A stretch of DNA of 64,000 nucleotides from Staphylotrichum longicolle (Eukaryota; Ascomycota; Sordariomycetes; Sordariales; Chaetomiaceae). Within the stretch, counting starts at the first letter, position 1. Each line of letters opens with the position of its first letter. Position numbers and translations under genes: made by a program. The stretch spans positions 6,882,001 through 6,946,000 of the forward strand of contig JAHCVI010000001.1 of the NCBI GenBank assembly GCA_019096155.1, read 5' to 3'. A model generated the notes under the pieces. The model saw nothing but the letters and a program-made list of their open reading frames with translations, did not search any database and was not told where the DNA came from. Of this stretch, positions 35,901 to 48,222 are shown piece by piece.

Positions 35901-38575
35901 ACCAATGGGACTCGGCGTGGCCTCCTCTTTGGGCATCTTGCAGGACGGGCCAGCATGACAACTTGGCTCTCCGTCAACGTTATCGGGGAGCACAGGGGCG
36001 CGATGTGACGGGCCCCCAATCTGAGGTCGCCGTTCAACAGGCCAGGCCGCCAGCAGGCAAGGCACAATGGGCCCTCTGGTGCTGGTCAGCTCGATGCAGT
36101 CCATCTCGGCATGCCAGAACCGGCCAAGAGCCCAACGATGACCCCTGGACCGCTTGGCCAGTGCTTGCTCGATTCGGGTGCTCACCTTTCCTTTTTAGCG
36201 CCGCCAAGGCCCGGCACTCGACGCAACCCCGGGAGAGCACCCTCGCATCATGATCGACGCGCCGCACATCTGTCAAGATCTGTCGTGCAGCAAGATGGGT
36301 TTTCGCCCACCCTGTGCCACACCTCCACTCGACGTCGCGTTTTCAACCCGTTTCCAGTAACAGCATCAACACCAACAAAAGCAGCAATTTCTCGTCTCAT
36401 TTTAGTGCGTACCTAGTGTGTACACAGCTCGACTGGCAGGCCTTCACCCCCCCCCATGTCCGAGTGTCCCACCAGATTTCCGCCACAAGAAAAAAGAAAT
36501 GCAAGCCAGTCCCGCCCACCCGCAGACAGGGGCGGCCTGGGGCGCTGGCCAAGAGCCTGCGAGGGCGATCTGTCCACCGCACTTGTCACAAACGGCACCT
36601 GGCAACCTGGCTGTGAGACATGCCCTGTTCGACAGGCCATCCGGGCCGAGTCGCAAGACATGCACATTCTTCTCTCATCGCCTGCTACGCTGGCTTGGTT
36701 AGTCTCTCGACCTGTTGAGACGGGACATGCCAACAAGCTGGAGTGCGTCTGCTCAGAATTTACACACGTCTTTCAGAGTTATGTGCGCTGGGGGAGCAGC
36801 TACCTAACTTCATGCACAGCGTGAATCACAGCACAACCGCGCCCAGACGTTGGCTCGGCCACCCTCAACCGCAGCTCGTGATGGTGGCACAGGTGGGCTT
36901 GAGCCTCAGCCGCTAATCAACGACACCATGCTTGCGGTCTTGTGAAGCTTATTTCAATCGCGGAAACGGCACTTGGCCATCTCATCTCGATGGTCGTGTT
37001 TCATGTTGTTGTGGGGGCGGGTCTCTGTGCCCAGCGTGCCGGCGCTGCAACCTGCTGATGCTACCTTCTCCACTGAGTATGATCACCACCAGGGACGTTC
37101 CCCTATTTGGCGATCTGGTGCTTGGTCTGGACTCTCAGCCCCTTTTCTCCCGCGGAATCCTGAAGTTGTCGACATGGACTGGGCTCCACACCATGCCTCA
37201 TCTTCAACGAAAACTCACTGCCCGTTTTGTCATGGCGATGAACATTGCGCCGGCCGCTTGGCAAACCGGCAAATTACCGAGCCCCAGAGCCGCACCGTAT
37301 CCCGGCGACCGCGGATGGTCCCGTGTGAGCATTCAAACCACACACTCTATTCCCCCGGCACTATAGAGCAAAACAGTTGGTATCCTGTACTCCCATCCGT
37401 GGTCCCGTCCTGCAGCTCAACCTCTCAGTAAGGGATAGCTACAAGCATCTACTGTCATGTGGTGTAGGGATTGCGGGACGTGAGACGTTGAGTTACCGTC
37501 GCGAGCACAGCAGCCATGCCCTGGCAAATTTTTGCTGACGATTTCACCGTTCGGGTCAGTGATCGACGCCCCGCCAGCGAGGGTTGTGTTGCGCTACGCA
37601 GGGGACTGACCCGTCCGCCGGAACGCCCCCCCAAGTGACCCACGGGCGCGCCATGGAGCTGGGAGGGTTCCGCCTCGCCTGCACGGGATCCGAACCACAC
37701 GCCCACTGCTCCCTTCGCCCTCGAGGCCCCATGTCGGCGAGGGGCGAGGCAATGCCGAGCTTTGCTCTCTGCCCTACGAGATCCCCCGAGACATCCCGCG
37801 AGCCACTTGGGACCCGTGGCGGTCCACCGGTCACGTTCGTCTCGTTCCCCTCCCCCCCGACCCACCGCCTTGACCTTGCCTTGCCTGCCGACCAATGCTC
37901 TGCCGTCAGGACAAGCAAGGCGGGCAGAGCAAGCCCCAATCCTCCAGCCAGTCGACTTTGCCTTGCCATGCCCGGCGCGACGAGAAAGGAAGGTCGTTAA
38001 GTGCCTCTCACCTCCCCGGGCCAACCATGGCCTCCATCACGCTGCTGGAGAGGCCTTGAGGCGGGAGACTAGCGGTGAGTGGTAGCCAGAAAAGGGGCTC
38101 ACACATGAGCGAGCATGTCATTCATCGCCTTCCACCCTTTGACATCGGGATGAACGGATGGCCACGATGGATGACAGTTGGCTGCTGAAGAAGGCGTCGC
38201 ACCCCCAAACCCCTAGTCAACGCCGTACGATTGTGAGACACAGTTTGCGCCTGGCTGGTCCAGACCCGACCGACCCAGCCCCGGCGCCTGCTGCTTGCTT
38301 TGCTTGCTTGGTACGACCATAACCGACCTGCCCTCTACTGCATAGCACCGTTCCTGTATCCGTAGCCCGCGAGTTGAGTAGACCGCAGCTGCGAGTCCCC
38401 AGCCGGCCGGCTCTATGTGCTGTAACCTCCCCTCCCCTGCCCTCCGCTCCCCTTCCCAATGTCCTCCCTCCCGAACTGCCCAACCGAACCCTGACCTAAC
38501 CTACCCTGACCTGAACTCCACCCCCCACCGATGAACCCGGACCCTGCGGCCCATCACTCTCTGTCGTGGCACTGT

Positions 38576-38593
38576 CACACACACACACACACA
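38576..38593. repeat. (CA)n microsatellite
   Basis: Nine CA dinucleotides in intergenic DNA. Confidence 0.85.
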
Positions 38594-38707
38594 TACCACC
38601 CACCACCCATCCACCCGCCCACACCCAGACTCCAGTCCGCCGCCGCATGGAGCACACCTTGGGGGAGACATGCATTGCATGTCCAGCCAGGACAGGACGG
38701 GTTGGGC

Positions 38708-38726
38708 TTTTTTTTTTTTTTTTTTT
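38708..38726. repeat. T homopolymer, 19 nt
   Basis: An uninterrupted run of T. It is the longest homopolymer I saw in the window and prone to length errors. Confidence 0.9.
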
Positions 38727-39194
38727 GATTGTTCGCCGAACTGGACAAGGGGCCAAGCCCGAGCGGATGGGGTTCTGGGTGGTACCGGGGCGGGAAGGGT
38801 GGGCACAGACATACCCACCATACGGCAAAGGGACGTGGAGCAAACTGGGTGAAGCAGAGCATGTCTTTTTTCTCTCTCTCTTTTCTTTGTGTTTTTTGTT
38901 GGTGGGGGGTTTGTGATTTACACGCGAGGTTGGGATGTGCTGGAGATGATGGATCATGGTGGGCTTGGCTTGACTGGGACTTGGTGTCGTCGTTCCCAGA
39001 TCTTGGTTTGCGGGGCGCGCAGGAAAGAGCGTGGGCATGGCATGGCGTAGCTTGGTGGCGACGATCTCGAGGCTAGTTGACATTAAAGTGTCATGTCTGT
39101 GTGCGGCAGTGCGGGCGATCTTGATCGGGGGGAGGGGGGTGTTTGATACGCCATCTCATCTTGCAGGTATGGGGCAGTAGGTTGCTGGTGGCTC

Positions 39195-39219
39195 GATGGA
39201 TGGATGGATGGATGGATGG
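39195..39219. repeat. (GATG)n tetranucleotide repeat
   Basis: Six head-to-tail GATG units. Intergenic microsatellite. Confidence 0.9.
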
Positions 39220-41960
39220 GCAGAGGGGACATCGATCACCAGTTGGGGTTAGCGGGCGGTGGTGAACTCCAAGGCGGCGTTGCAGCAGGAGTGATGGCCC
39301 TCCACACAACTCATCATAGTTACCTAAACCTGTCGGCAAGGGATGGGGAGTAGCCCCGTCAACTGCCGTGTGATGGCGGCGAGGCGGCGTGCAGGGCAGC
39401 AACACACCACCGCTGCTGCAGTCACTCACCTAAGTTCGCTGTGCACGCACACCGCTGGCGTTGACGTTTACCCGGCTCTGGCACCCGCGCCGCCGTCGAG
39501 CTTGTTGACGTTTGCCTCCTCCTCCTCCTCCCGTAATCCGTACCCCATTTGATACCCGGTCCTTTGGGCACTGCTGCGGACCACCTGCCTACACGAGTTC
39601 GCGGTCGCCAAGCAACTCTTGCTTATAAGCTGTGTGCTCTCTGCTGTGCTCGCACATGGCATGGTATGGCATGCGTGTCTCTGCTCCTGGGCCGCGCAAA
39701 TAGCTGGCTGTGCTGCTGGCCGGTGGGCAAAATAGGAAGGTCGGGACGCCGTTTCTTGGCTCAGATGCTTGGAATGGGGTCATGTCAAGCCAGGTCAAGA
39801 CGAGTCGGGATGGAGAATGGCCAGTTCTCTGTCTCATGCTACCCACCTACCACCTTTACCGGGTAACTGGATGCCCCCCTTTTCCGGTCGCATACTGGCT
39901 GGTCTTCTCACAGAGGAGGCCGTTGCTTGGCAATCCGTCTCTTGCTTGAGTGGTCTTTGGCTAGGTTCTGGAGATAGCCGTGGTTCTGGCACTGAGTTTG
40001 GGACTGGCGTGGTTTGACTCTGAGTACCGTCTCCTGTAGAGTGCTTAGTGACTGTAATGGCGGGGGGAAGGCATGCATTCTTGATGTTTGTTGGCTTAGT
40101 TGGGATGCTCTGTTGTGTACAAAGGAAATAGAAGAGTTTGAAGGGATCCAGAGGGATTGAGAAAGGCGGATACTTGTATGCAACCGCTTGTTGTGTTCAG
40201 GACGTACTTATTCCCACTGGCAAAATTGGTGTTCCCAGGGTTCTCCTGAAATGAACAGACAACAGATCACAGCCTGCAGTTGAGCGTCTCATTGAGACCA
40301 CCTACAACCAGACCGACTCAGTCCTAAAACAAAGGTCCTGATCCAAGAGAATAGAAACAACAAACAGCACGCCAAAGTCTGCTCTACGCACGCCATATTT
40401 TGTATAGCGACATGCTAGTCATGGGCAAGAAGCCAAACTCAAGAAATACTAATCACACAGGGACCATATCAACATTGAGCAGTCAACGCCCCTGCTACCG
40501 AAACATGACAAACCCTTCTCGGGACAAAATAGTATGGCAGATTAACTTACAGTGATAACACCAACAAAACAACACTCAGCAGACAAAAATTGATCGCGGG
40601 CTCCTTTCGAAGCCAGAGACTCCTGATCTTCATGGGCGTCCTCAACTCACTTTCTCTCCCATCCTCACACGGGCAACTTGCTTCACGATCCCAGCCAAGT
40701 CGAGTTGCCACACACCACACCTCAGCAGATAATTCTGCTTCCCAGTTCCAACATCATCTCATCCCATCCTGTCCCTCAGTGTGCCTGCCAAAGTATCATT
40801 GCTCACCAGCGTCAATCCGCCTTGAACCCCTGAGATTTAGAAACGGACAACACTCTGCGCGGTACATCCAGAACCGCTAGCCATGGAGAGAATCAAGAGC
40901 CATTGTGTAGGTAGAGAATTGAGATCTGGCCTCATCGCCAATGAAAACGAGCCAAGCTTGTACTCAGCCACACAAACATATTTCCAAAGCCCACTCACCC
41001 CCTGAGATCACACATCGGGCATTTCGCAATCTCATCACTCCAGCAAGCAATGGCGGCCAGGAGCTGGGAGCTAGAAAAGCTGGGAGCTGGAGGACATCCG
41101 GTAGGCATACGCCAGGACACAACGTGACAACACCAGGCCTAACCAGCTCACCATGGTAGCAGCAGGTAGGAGACCAAGTAATGCAGGGCAGATACGCAAT
41201 AACACCACAAGACACAGCAAGGCACACAGCAAGAACAGCAACGCCCAGCCCAGTCGAATCCAGTCAAGTCCAGTCGAGTCCAGTCCAGCCAGTGATCAAT
41301 AATTTCATCTATCTTAGACATTAAGAAGTAGACCCCCTACAAACCCACCACAAAAAAAAAAAAGACAAAACCGCTCTCAACCTCGGTCTGTCATCAACAC
41401 CATAAACCACCTCGGTAGGTAGGTAGCCCATCAACGAGAGACCGAATGGCAAAAAACATGAGGCAGGATCGAGACAACAACTCATCTCTCATCGACCCTT
41501 CCCTCCGTCCTTCAAAACGCTCAACCCATCCTTCACCGTATCAAACCAAGCCAAGGCGGCAGGTAAGCCGAGTTGCCCGGCTACCCACACCCGACACTCT
41601 CCGAATTAGGAAGGAAAACTGATGTGATGTCTTCACCCACTCACACCTCCCTCTCCCTTTCATCGCTCGCTGTGTATGCCAGACGCCAACACACCACTCA
41701 AAAACACAAAAGGAAAAAAAGATGCAACAGAGGTGTAAAACAAGAGAAGCAAAAGCCACCGTGGTATAAACCATTTTAACCGCCCACCAACCAGCCAGAT
41801 AACGCCCGGAACCAACCCAACCAAGTGCCTAGTGGAAGCAAACCAACCGACCAGCTCCCATGCGAATGCCATGCGCGCTCATGCAAACCCCTTGACCTTG
41901 ACTTCACCTCAACCATCCAACCTCACCACCCCCTCATCCTCACCCCCACCACCAACCCGC

Positions 41961-41987
41961 AGACTCGCAAGACTCGCAAGACTCGGC
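41961..41987. repeat. 9-bp tandem repeat (GACTCGCAA)
   Basis: Two perfect GACTCGCAA units plus a partial third. It lies just beyond the probable 3' end of RAX2. Confidence 0.75.
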
Positions 41988-42151
41988 AGAGGCAGATCGA
42001 CCTAAACCTGCGGCGCCCGCCCCTCAGCCCGCCAGCAGCTCCCCGGGGGATCCGCTGGATACCGCTGCCGCGGTCAATCATGCTTGTCGGCGCGGGGACG
42101 TACCCCTCTCTCCTTTTGCGGAGGCGGTCGAGCGCCAGCCGGCTAGCACAA

Positions 42152-45100
42152 TCACCACATCACGCGCGATGGCGAGGCCGATGAGGACGACAAAGCCCAA
42201 AGGCATTTTCCCGCCCGACTTGGAGAAGTAGTCCTGCTTCTCGGAGAAGACGCGGGCGATGCTGCCGTGCGGGAACCGGAAGGAGAGGTGGTGAGGGCGA
42301 AGGGGGTGAAGTTGTCGCTGCCGGTGTAGAGGACGGCCGAGGCGGAGCCAAAGGAAGGGAGGAGGATGGAGCCTGTGAGAAGGAGGGATTCGTCCTTGGC
42401 GAGGAGGTCCGAGGCGTCGTGGGACGATGTGAGGGAGAAGACCTGCAGGCCGCGGATGGCGGTGCCTTTTTGCAGGGCAGACTGGCCTGCTGGGCGGAAG
42501 GTGGCGGAGGCGGTGTTGGATTTGACGAGGAAGGGGTTTCCGTCCGTGGCGGAGGTGCCCGCGGCCCAGACCTCGCCGCCGTCGCCTGCGCCTGCGGTGA
42601 GAACGGTGACGGGGCCCGGGAGCTGGGCGGCGCCCGGGTAGGCGTCCCAGGATTGTTTCGTCGTGTCGTAGCGGGCGAGGAAGGTTGGCGTGGTGGAGTT
42701 GATGGTGAGGTTGCCGCCGGCGACGAGGATGGTGTCGGTGGCCCACATGAGGGTGGCGACGTCGCCTTCGAGGTTGCGGCCGGCCTGGTTCCATTGCGAG
42801 GCGGTGGTGCTGAAGAAGCACACGCCGGGGCAGTCGAGGGAGCCGGCTTGGGTGAAGGAGCCGCCGACGTAGACGTCCTTGCTGCTTGAGCGCACCGCGA
42901 TGGAGGAGACTGTGCCGTCGCCGCCTGACAGGGCCGGGGGCTGTGTGTTAAAAGACCTGCTGGCGAGATTGTAGGTGATCAGGCCGTTGACGTTGCCGTT
43001 GTTTACCGTTCCAGTCACTTTACCTCCAGCAAAGAGTACGTCTCCTTCAACAGCCATAGCCACAAAAGTCGAGTTGGAAGAGAGCTGGTCACCGAGGCCG
43101 GTAACCTTGTCTTTGTCCTTGCCGTCGAGGATGAGAAGATTGTGGATCGTCGAGCCGTCGGTGGCTTTGGCGGTAAAGTGACCGCCCAAGATGGTGAGAT
43201 TCCTGCCGTTGTCGTTGTCGAAGGCGCCAGTCACGACACCATTGATGTCGTCGACCAAGGTACTGTCGCGCTTTGCCAAACCGGACGAGGATTCCTGCGA
43301 AGGCTGAATATCCACCGGAAGCTGGCCCAGCGTTTCCCCGTTGAGAACCGCGGCGCCCTTGGCGTTGAGGCTCGATGATGAAAGCGAGCCAGCATACAAC
43401 GACGGCCCTCCAGTAAAGTTCAGGAGCGAGGCGGAGAGTACACCCTCAACCGACTCAACCGGCAACTTGACGTTTTGCAGCCAGTTGCCCTGCGACGGCA
43501 CCCAGATGCCAAATCCATCCACATTGACGGCCGGGTTTCCGCCAAAGGCCAGCAGTTGGTCGAAATCCCCGTTCACGCTAACCACGACCTCGGGCGTCGA
43601 GCTGGTAATGTTCATAGTCATGCCAACCACGCGCACAACCCGGCCGCTGACTCCAGCGCCTAGCGGGCTCCAGCTGTTCTTTGAAGTATCGTAGACGGCG
43701 ACGTTATTGAGGCCCTTGGTCTTGTTGTCGGATGTGCCGTTGAACTTGCCGCCAACATACAGGTTGGTGCCGTTGAGGAACAGGGACTTGACTTCGCCGT
43801 CGAGGCCGCCGTCGAGGGATTGGATGTTCGCGTCGGCGCCCTTTACGGCAACAATATTGCGCTGGCTGCCGGAGGTGAAGTTCCCTGCGATATAGGTAGC
43901 ATCTCCCGCCGTGGCCAGGGCGTTGACGGCGGACCCAGTGGAAAAACCGGCACCTAGGCGGTTGAAGGCGGACGTCATGAAGTCGCTGGCGTTGACCGCG
44001 GCCCCGGGGGTGTATTCGTAGAGCCCGTTCAGGCCACCCGTGCTATTAATCAGGGTGAAGGAGATCTGCTGGGCGACAAATGTCATCTGGGCCAGAGACT
44101 GGCCGGGCCGGGGAGTCATGGTCACCCGAGGACGGAAGCCGTCCGAGCTCGCATCGACAAGGCCGAAATAGATCTGGTCATACTTGTCAAAGTTGTTGGT
44201 CTGGTAAAGATCGACGTCAATCGGAGTGCTCTTTGTGGGATCGGCTGTCATCTGCCCGGTGAGTGTGATCTGGCCGCGCGTGGTGCAGGTGTTGTCCTGG
44301 AGGCAGCCTGGAGTGTAGAGGTTGACCGAGTAGTGCCCTGACTCCCTGATGTCCGGGGTGAAGACGATCGAGGCCGAAGTATTGGTGATCGGGGCAGTGA
44401 GCTGGGCGGTCAGATAGTCGGCAGTGCTCAGATAAGAAGGCGTGACGGTCCACGGGCCGGTGGCAGTCGATGAAGAGGGGAACTCGAGGCCGGCACACGA
44501 AGGTTCATTGAAGTTGTTGACGGCATACGCAAAGATGTCGTCCGCAAACAACTCGATCCCGTTCAAACCTCCACCCTTGCCGTAAAAGGCCGAAATGTCG
44601 ACGCGGAACCCGTTCATGCCGATCTCGTTGACGAAATGGAAGTCCTGGAACTTAACCGACTTGTCGTTGCTCAGCGGGCACTCGCTGGTGCAGCTCGCAT
44701 TTTGGCCGGTGGCCGGGTCGATATAGGTGAAGTTCATAATGCCGTTGATCGGCATGGCCGTAAAGCGCCACGTCTTGGTCCCCCTCCCGTCTTGGTGGGT
44801 GTTGTAGAGGCGCAATTTGGTCGGCCGGAACCCGTGCTTGAATTGCGCCTCCCAGAAACCCGGGGTGTTGTCCTGCAGCAACCATGTGTTTCCTGCACCG
44901 TCCGCGCCGCCCGTCTTGCAGATGATGTTCTTGGGATCGCTGAACCCTGCAGATGCGGTCGAGAATCCACTGGTAATGGTCGCTGTCGAGAGGTTGATGA
45001 TCTGGCCGTCGGGCGTGCTCGGGGCGCTCGCATTCCCCAGGCCTGTGAAGCTGCCTCCAAAAAGAATGTTCCCCTTGGACGTCTTGGTAATAGACGTCAC

Positions 45101-45721
45101 AGGCCCGTTGAAACCTGCGAACGGCAGCTTGACCCAATCCTTTCCCCCACCCCACGCCAGCGCATTCGTCGAGTTTGCGCCCACGAAGCTTCCTCCCAGG
45201 TAGACCGTTTTCCTGTCCTGGTCGCAGAGCAGAGCATTAACCTGGCCAGACAGGCCTGGGAGTGGGGTTATTGCGGCGGTCGTCGGGTCGAAGAGCGCGA
45301 TCGCGGCGGACTGCATAGCTTGCGCGCTCGAGTTGGCGTCTCGAATGCTGGTAAAGTTTCCGCCTAGCACGATCACTGTCCCATTGTCAGTGTCGAATGT
45401 GCACATGGTGCGAATGGTGGCGTCGGTATTGACAACGGGCGCGAAGAGGCCATTGGGCATGCGGGCGAGGAGCTGCTCGCTGCCGTTGTTTCGGAACGGG
45501 TGTTCGGTCTGTTCCTCGAACTGGTACAATGATATGCCTGAGAAGTCGCCAGCTAGGACCACCCGACCGAGCAGCGAGAGGTCGAGATTCGGAGCGGGGA
45601 CAGGGGTGAAGGAGATGGCGCGTGCGGGCGATGCTGCGAACGACAAAATCGAGATGGCGAGAGAGGCCAGGGAAAAAGGTTCGGTGCGAGCGGCATGGCG
45701 CCGCCCGAATGGTAATCGCAT
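42152..45721 (-). CDS. RAX2: RAX2 cell-polarity membrane protein, 3' end frame-broken
   Basis: RAX2 is a large secretory-pathway cortical landmark protein; in yeast it pairs with Rax1 to maintain bud-site choice, and in filamentous fungi it acts in polarity. The frame of 1,189 codons starts with a signal peptide (hydrophobic SLASLAISILSFAASPARA, cleavage near residue 36). A long luminal region follows with repeated GGNF/GGSF propeller-like motifs (VIVLGGNFTS, VYLGGSFVGA, VYVGGSFTQAG) and many N-x-S/T sites. After FTPFALTT the family C terminus continues in other frames: first GSIARVFSEKQDYFSKSGGK and the membrane segment GFVVLIGLAIA, then a cytoplasmic tail REGYVPAPT. Two single-base shifts (near 42270 and 42140) are therefore needed, and the true stop may be the TGA at 42026-42024. 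Low-quality sequence is likelier than gene decay because the rest is intact. Confidence 0.88.
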   Translation of the reverse strand: MRLPFGRRHAARTEPFSLASLAISILSFAASPARAISFTPVPAPNLDLSLLGRVVLAGDFSGISLYQFEEQTEHPFRNNGSEQLLARMPNGLFAPVVNTDATIRTMCTFDTDNGTVIVLGGNFTSIRDANSSAQAMQSAAIALFDPTTAAITPLPGLSGQVNALLCDQDRKTVYLGGSFVGANSTNALAWGGGKDWVKLPFAGFNGPVTSITKTSKGNILFGGSFTGLGNASAPSTPDGQIINLSTATITSGFSTASAGFSDPKNIICKTGGADGAGNTWLLQDNTPGFWEAQFKHGFRPTKLRLYNTHQDGRGTKTWRFTAMPINGIMNFTYIDPATGQNASCTSECPLSNDKSVKFQDFHFVNEIGMNGFRVDISAFYGKGGGLNGIELFADDIFAYAVNNFNEPSCAGLEFPSSSTATGPWTVTPSYLSTADYLTAQLTAPITNTSASIVFTPDIRESGHYSVNLYTPGCLQDNTCTTRGQITLTGQMTADPTKSTPIDVDLYQTNNFDKYDQIYFGLVDASSDGFRPRVTMTPRPGQSLAQMTFVAQQISFTLINSTGGLNGLYEYTPGAAVNASDFMTSAFNRLGAGFSTGSAVNALATAGDATYIAGNFTSGSQRNIVAVKGADANIQSLDGGLDGEVKSLFLNGTNLYVGGKFNGTSDNKTKGLNNVAVYDTSKNSWSPLGAGVSGRVVRVVGMTMNITSSTPEVVVSVNGDFDQLLAFGGNPAVNVDGFGIWVPSQGNWLQNVKLPVESVEGVLSASLLNFTGGPSLYAGSLSSSSLNAKGAAVLNGETLGQLPVDIQPSQESSSGLAKRDSTLVDDINGVVTGAFDNDNGRNLTILGGHFTAKATDGSTIHNLLILDGKDKDKVTGLGDQLSSNSTFVAMAVEGDVLFAGGKVTGTVNNGNVNGLITYNLASRSFNTQPPALSGGDGTVSSIAVRSSSKDVYVGGSFTQAGSLDCPGVCFFSTTASQWNQAGRNLEGDVATLMWATDTILVAGGNLTINSTTPTFLARYDTTKQSWDAYPGAAQLPGPVTVLTAGAGDGGEVWAAGTSATDGNPFLVKSNTASATFRPAGQSALQKGTAIRGLQVFSLTSSHDASDLLAKDESLLLTGSILLPSFGSASAVLYTGSDNFTPFALTTSPSGSRTAASPASSPRSRTTSPSRAGKCLWALSSSSASPSRVMW

Positions 45722-48222
45722 CGCGTCGCGGTCGTGATCTGGATCGGTTTGCTGCGCTTGGGAGACCGACGAGCAATCGAGTTGCTCAATTAAAATGCGG
45801 TCGGGTCCAAGCTGTCAGCACCGCGAGGCCATAGCCGATTGGAAAAGTGTTGACGGGGACAGGTCTGCCGAGGCGGGTGTGAGGTGAGGTTCGCTGTCTG
45901 GATATTAAATTGAAGCTTTGTCGTCGCACGAACTGCTCGGCCGAGAGCGATTAAGTGGTTGCAGAGCGATGGCCGAGGCGGAACGATCGACTAAACGAGT
46001 GTGATGAATTGCGGAGGCCGGTCGGCGGTGACGCAGAAATCGACGTTGGTGAGAGGTTTGGGTTTGTTTGTGGTTGCACCTCCGAGTCGAGGATCGTGAG
46101 TTGGGCCTTCGTCAGCCTGTTTTCGCGACCAGCCCGGACCTTGAGAGTGGCACCCGGCAGCAATCCTGCTAAGTGGGCGGCGGAGATTGAGCGGAGCAGA
46201 CTCGACCCTGGGAAACCTGCAACGCGGGCGCTCAGTGGTCAGCTCGGCTCGGCTAGCCCAGAACAGGCAAAACCAAGTTCCAGAAAAACATGGGATGGCA
46301 TCGCGAGGCAGCAAACGGTTCCTTACCTGGCAGCTTGTGAGACACGGGCACACGGCGCAACGGCGAGGTCCCGTTCTGCGACTTCTGCAACGCCCTGCCA
46401 CGCCGACGTCAGCAAAAAAAGAGAATAATGCTTGCACCGGGATTCTCATCAAGAGATGGCCCAAAAAACCAGGCCCGGGGCGGGTCGATATTGCCCTGTT
46501 GCAGCGTAATAATGACGGGTTCCGGGTGGGATGGCTTGGTTGGCTGCCGGCCCGCCTTGGAGTGGGAATTGGTGGAATGAATGCGAAACTGGGATGGGTG
46601 GGATGGGTGCACGAACCTCGTGTTCACAGGGCAGAAATGTTTCCTGGCAAACCCAAACCCGCGCGCCTTCCTCTGCCTTCTCAGTGGGCTCGGCCGTCCG
46701 ATATCTCGGATCGATGCAAGGCAGAAATGGGTCTCGGTGGGGATCTGGCGGGAAGCTTCGAATGTCGAATGTCAGACGAATCCACCCAGCCTCTTTTTGA
46801 CGATGAATCTCTGGAATGCAGTGCCCTGCGTCGTACAGTCTGCCTTCACGGGTCGTGTACGATCTCAAAAATGGGCTGGTTGCCGTGGTCGAATGAAATC
46901 AATGCTCTGAAACGAAAGGAATGGTGGTTCGGAAAATGAGTGTCGTGCGGAAACGGGTACCAGCAGGTGGACGCGGGCGGTTGAGCTGTGACCGGGTGCG
47001 ATTCCTGGTTTGGACTTTGGAGCCTCTCGTCAGAGATGCTGGTGGTGGTCTGGGGAGGGGGATCAGGGGCCCGCACCGTTTCGCTGTCGTGTCGATTGGA
47101 GCAGAGCGAGCCGCTCTGCAAACGCACCAGAAAAAAAGAACGTTGAGGGAGGGGGTCGGTTGCTTCAGAATCCCGGTGTGACGGGTTCGAAAGTCTGCAC
47201 ACGCAGAAAAAGGAGTGGAATCCAGTTGGCAGAACTGGTCGGCAAAAAACAAAACAAGAAAAAGGAATGTCGTCGGGCCCGTCCCTCGCTATTCACCCGA
47301 ATCGTCGTCTCTTTCCACAGGAGCTCGTGAGAGAAAGAGATCCAGAGAGAGGAAACAAAATGGCCTAAGAGGGGAATGGCGTGTTTTGGCCCACCGCCTG
47401 TTGGATTCAGGGGCCGCCCACGGCACAGGATCGGGATGGGATGCCATTGGCGAGATGCACCTCAACAGGGGACTTTTTAGCCCCTGCATCGATGCATCGA
47501 GCCATTGACGTGTGCTCCTCTCCACTGGAGCTTTGTGGGCGGCTGTTGAACACGTGAGACAACAAAACTCGAATGCCTCTATTTGGACTGTGTGTATGTC
47601 CTGCTCTTCAGGCCATCGCGGTTTGAAACTGTTCCATATTCCCGTGAAGCCGAGTTCGCCCTCGTCGATCTTTGTTGAAGTTCGCTAGAAACAGGACCGG
47701 TAACTTGACATCCACGGCTGAAACAACCGACCAAGACTTGCCTTGACCGAGGACAAGCTCAAGCTCAAGCCTTGCAGCCACGTGGAGAGTGTTAGCAATG
47801 ACATCGGTCGCCATAGAGGATCCCATTTATAGGATGGGACCTTGCCTCCTCTGCTTCCCTTGCCGTGGTCCCGGATCTCCGATGCCGATCACACGTCAAC
47901 TGCCGTAGCTGCGTCCCTGATACCCGGATGGCCAACGTACCCTCCGACGTCATGCAAAACACGAGGCCCAGATGTGGCCCTGAGCCAGACGACGAGAACC
48001 ATGGACGTCCGTCTTATATGCAAGGGCAGCCCTTAGAGACGCATGCAAGCAGGGCTGCGCGGCGGACCGCACCCTGTCAAGCCACATGGCGATTGTTTCC
48101 TGCTCGGATATCGGGCATCCCCGAGGCTCCCTCAGATCGAACCAGGTTCACGTCTCTCACCACCACATCATCAGCCCCAAAAACCAGTTCCTTCCATTCT
48201 CACGGGTATCATTTTCATCTCC
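45722..48222. other. 2.5-kb RAX2 promoter and LCL3 3' flank
   Basis: This contains the RAX2 promoter at the left and the 3' flank of LCL3 at the right. The open frame 46187-46939 (+) and its antisense counterparts show no domain or splice structure. I see no gene. Confidence 0.45.

Larger units (their letters stand above)
29952..42023. other. 12-kb gene-free region upstream of the FlbC-like gene
   Basis: From the FlbC-like start codon to the 3' end of RAX2 no gene could be supported. The longest open frames (31258-32112 on +, 34534-35262 on -, 35705-36253 on +) contain no known motif, and most have equally long frames opposite them. It should contain the FlbC-like promoter and leader at its left end and the RAX2 3' flank at its right end. 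Simple repeats inside it are listed separately. Confidence 0.5.

Noticed and set aside
37660..37710. tRNA-like B-box on the minus strand (GGTTCGGATCCC)
   Set aside because: Does not match the GGTTCRANYCC consensus and no cloverleaf with A-box could be folded around it.
20299..42023. RIP-mutated transposon graveyard
   Set aside because: The DNA stays mixed or GC-rich with no long AT-rich islands and no transposase or reverse transcriptase fragments seen.
46187..46939. 250-codon frame upstream of RAX2
   Set aside because: No domain; amino-acid composition looks like translated intergenic DNA.
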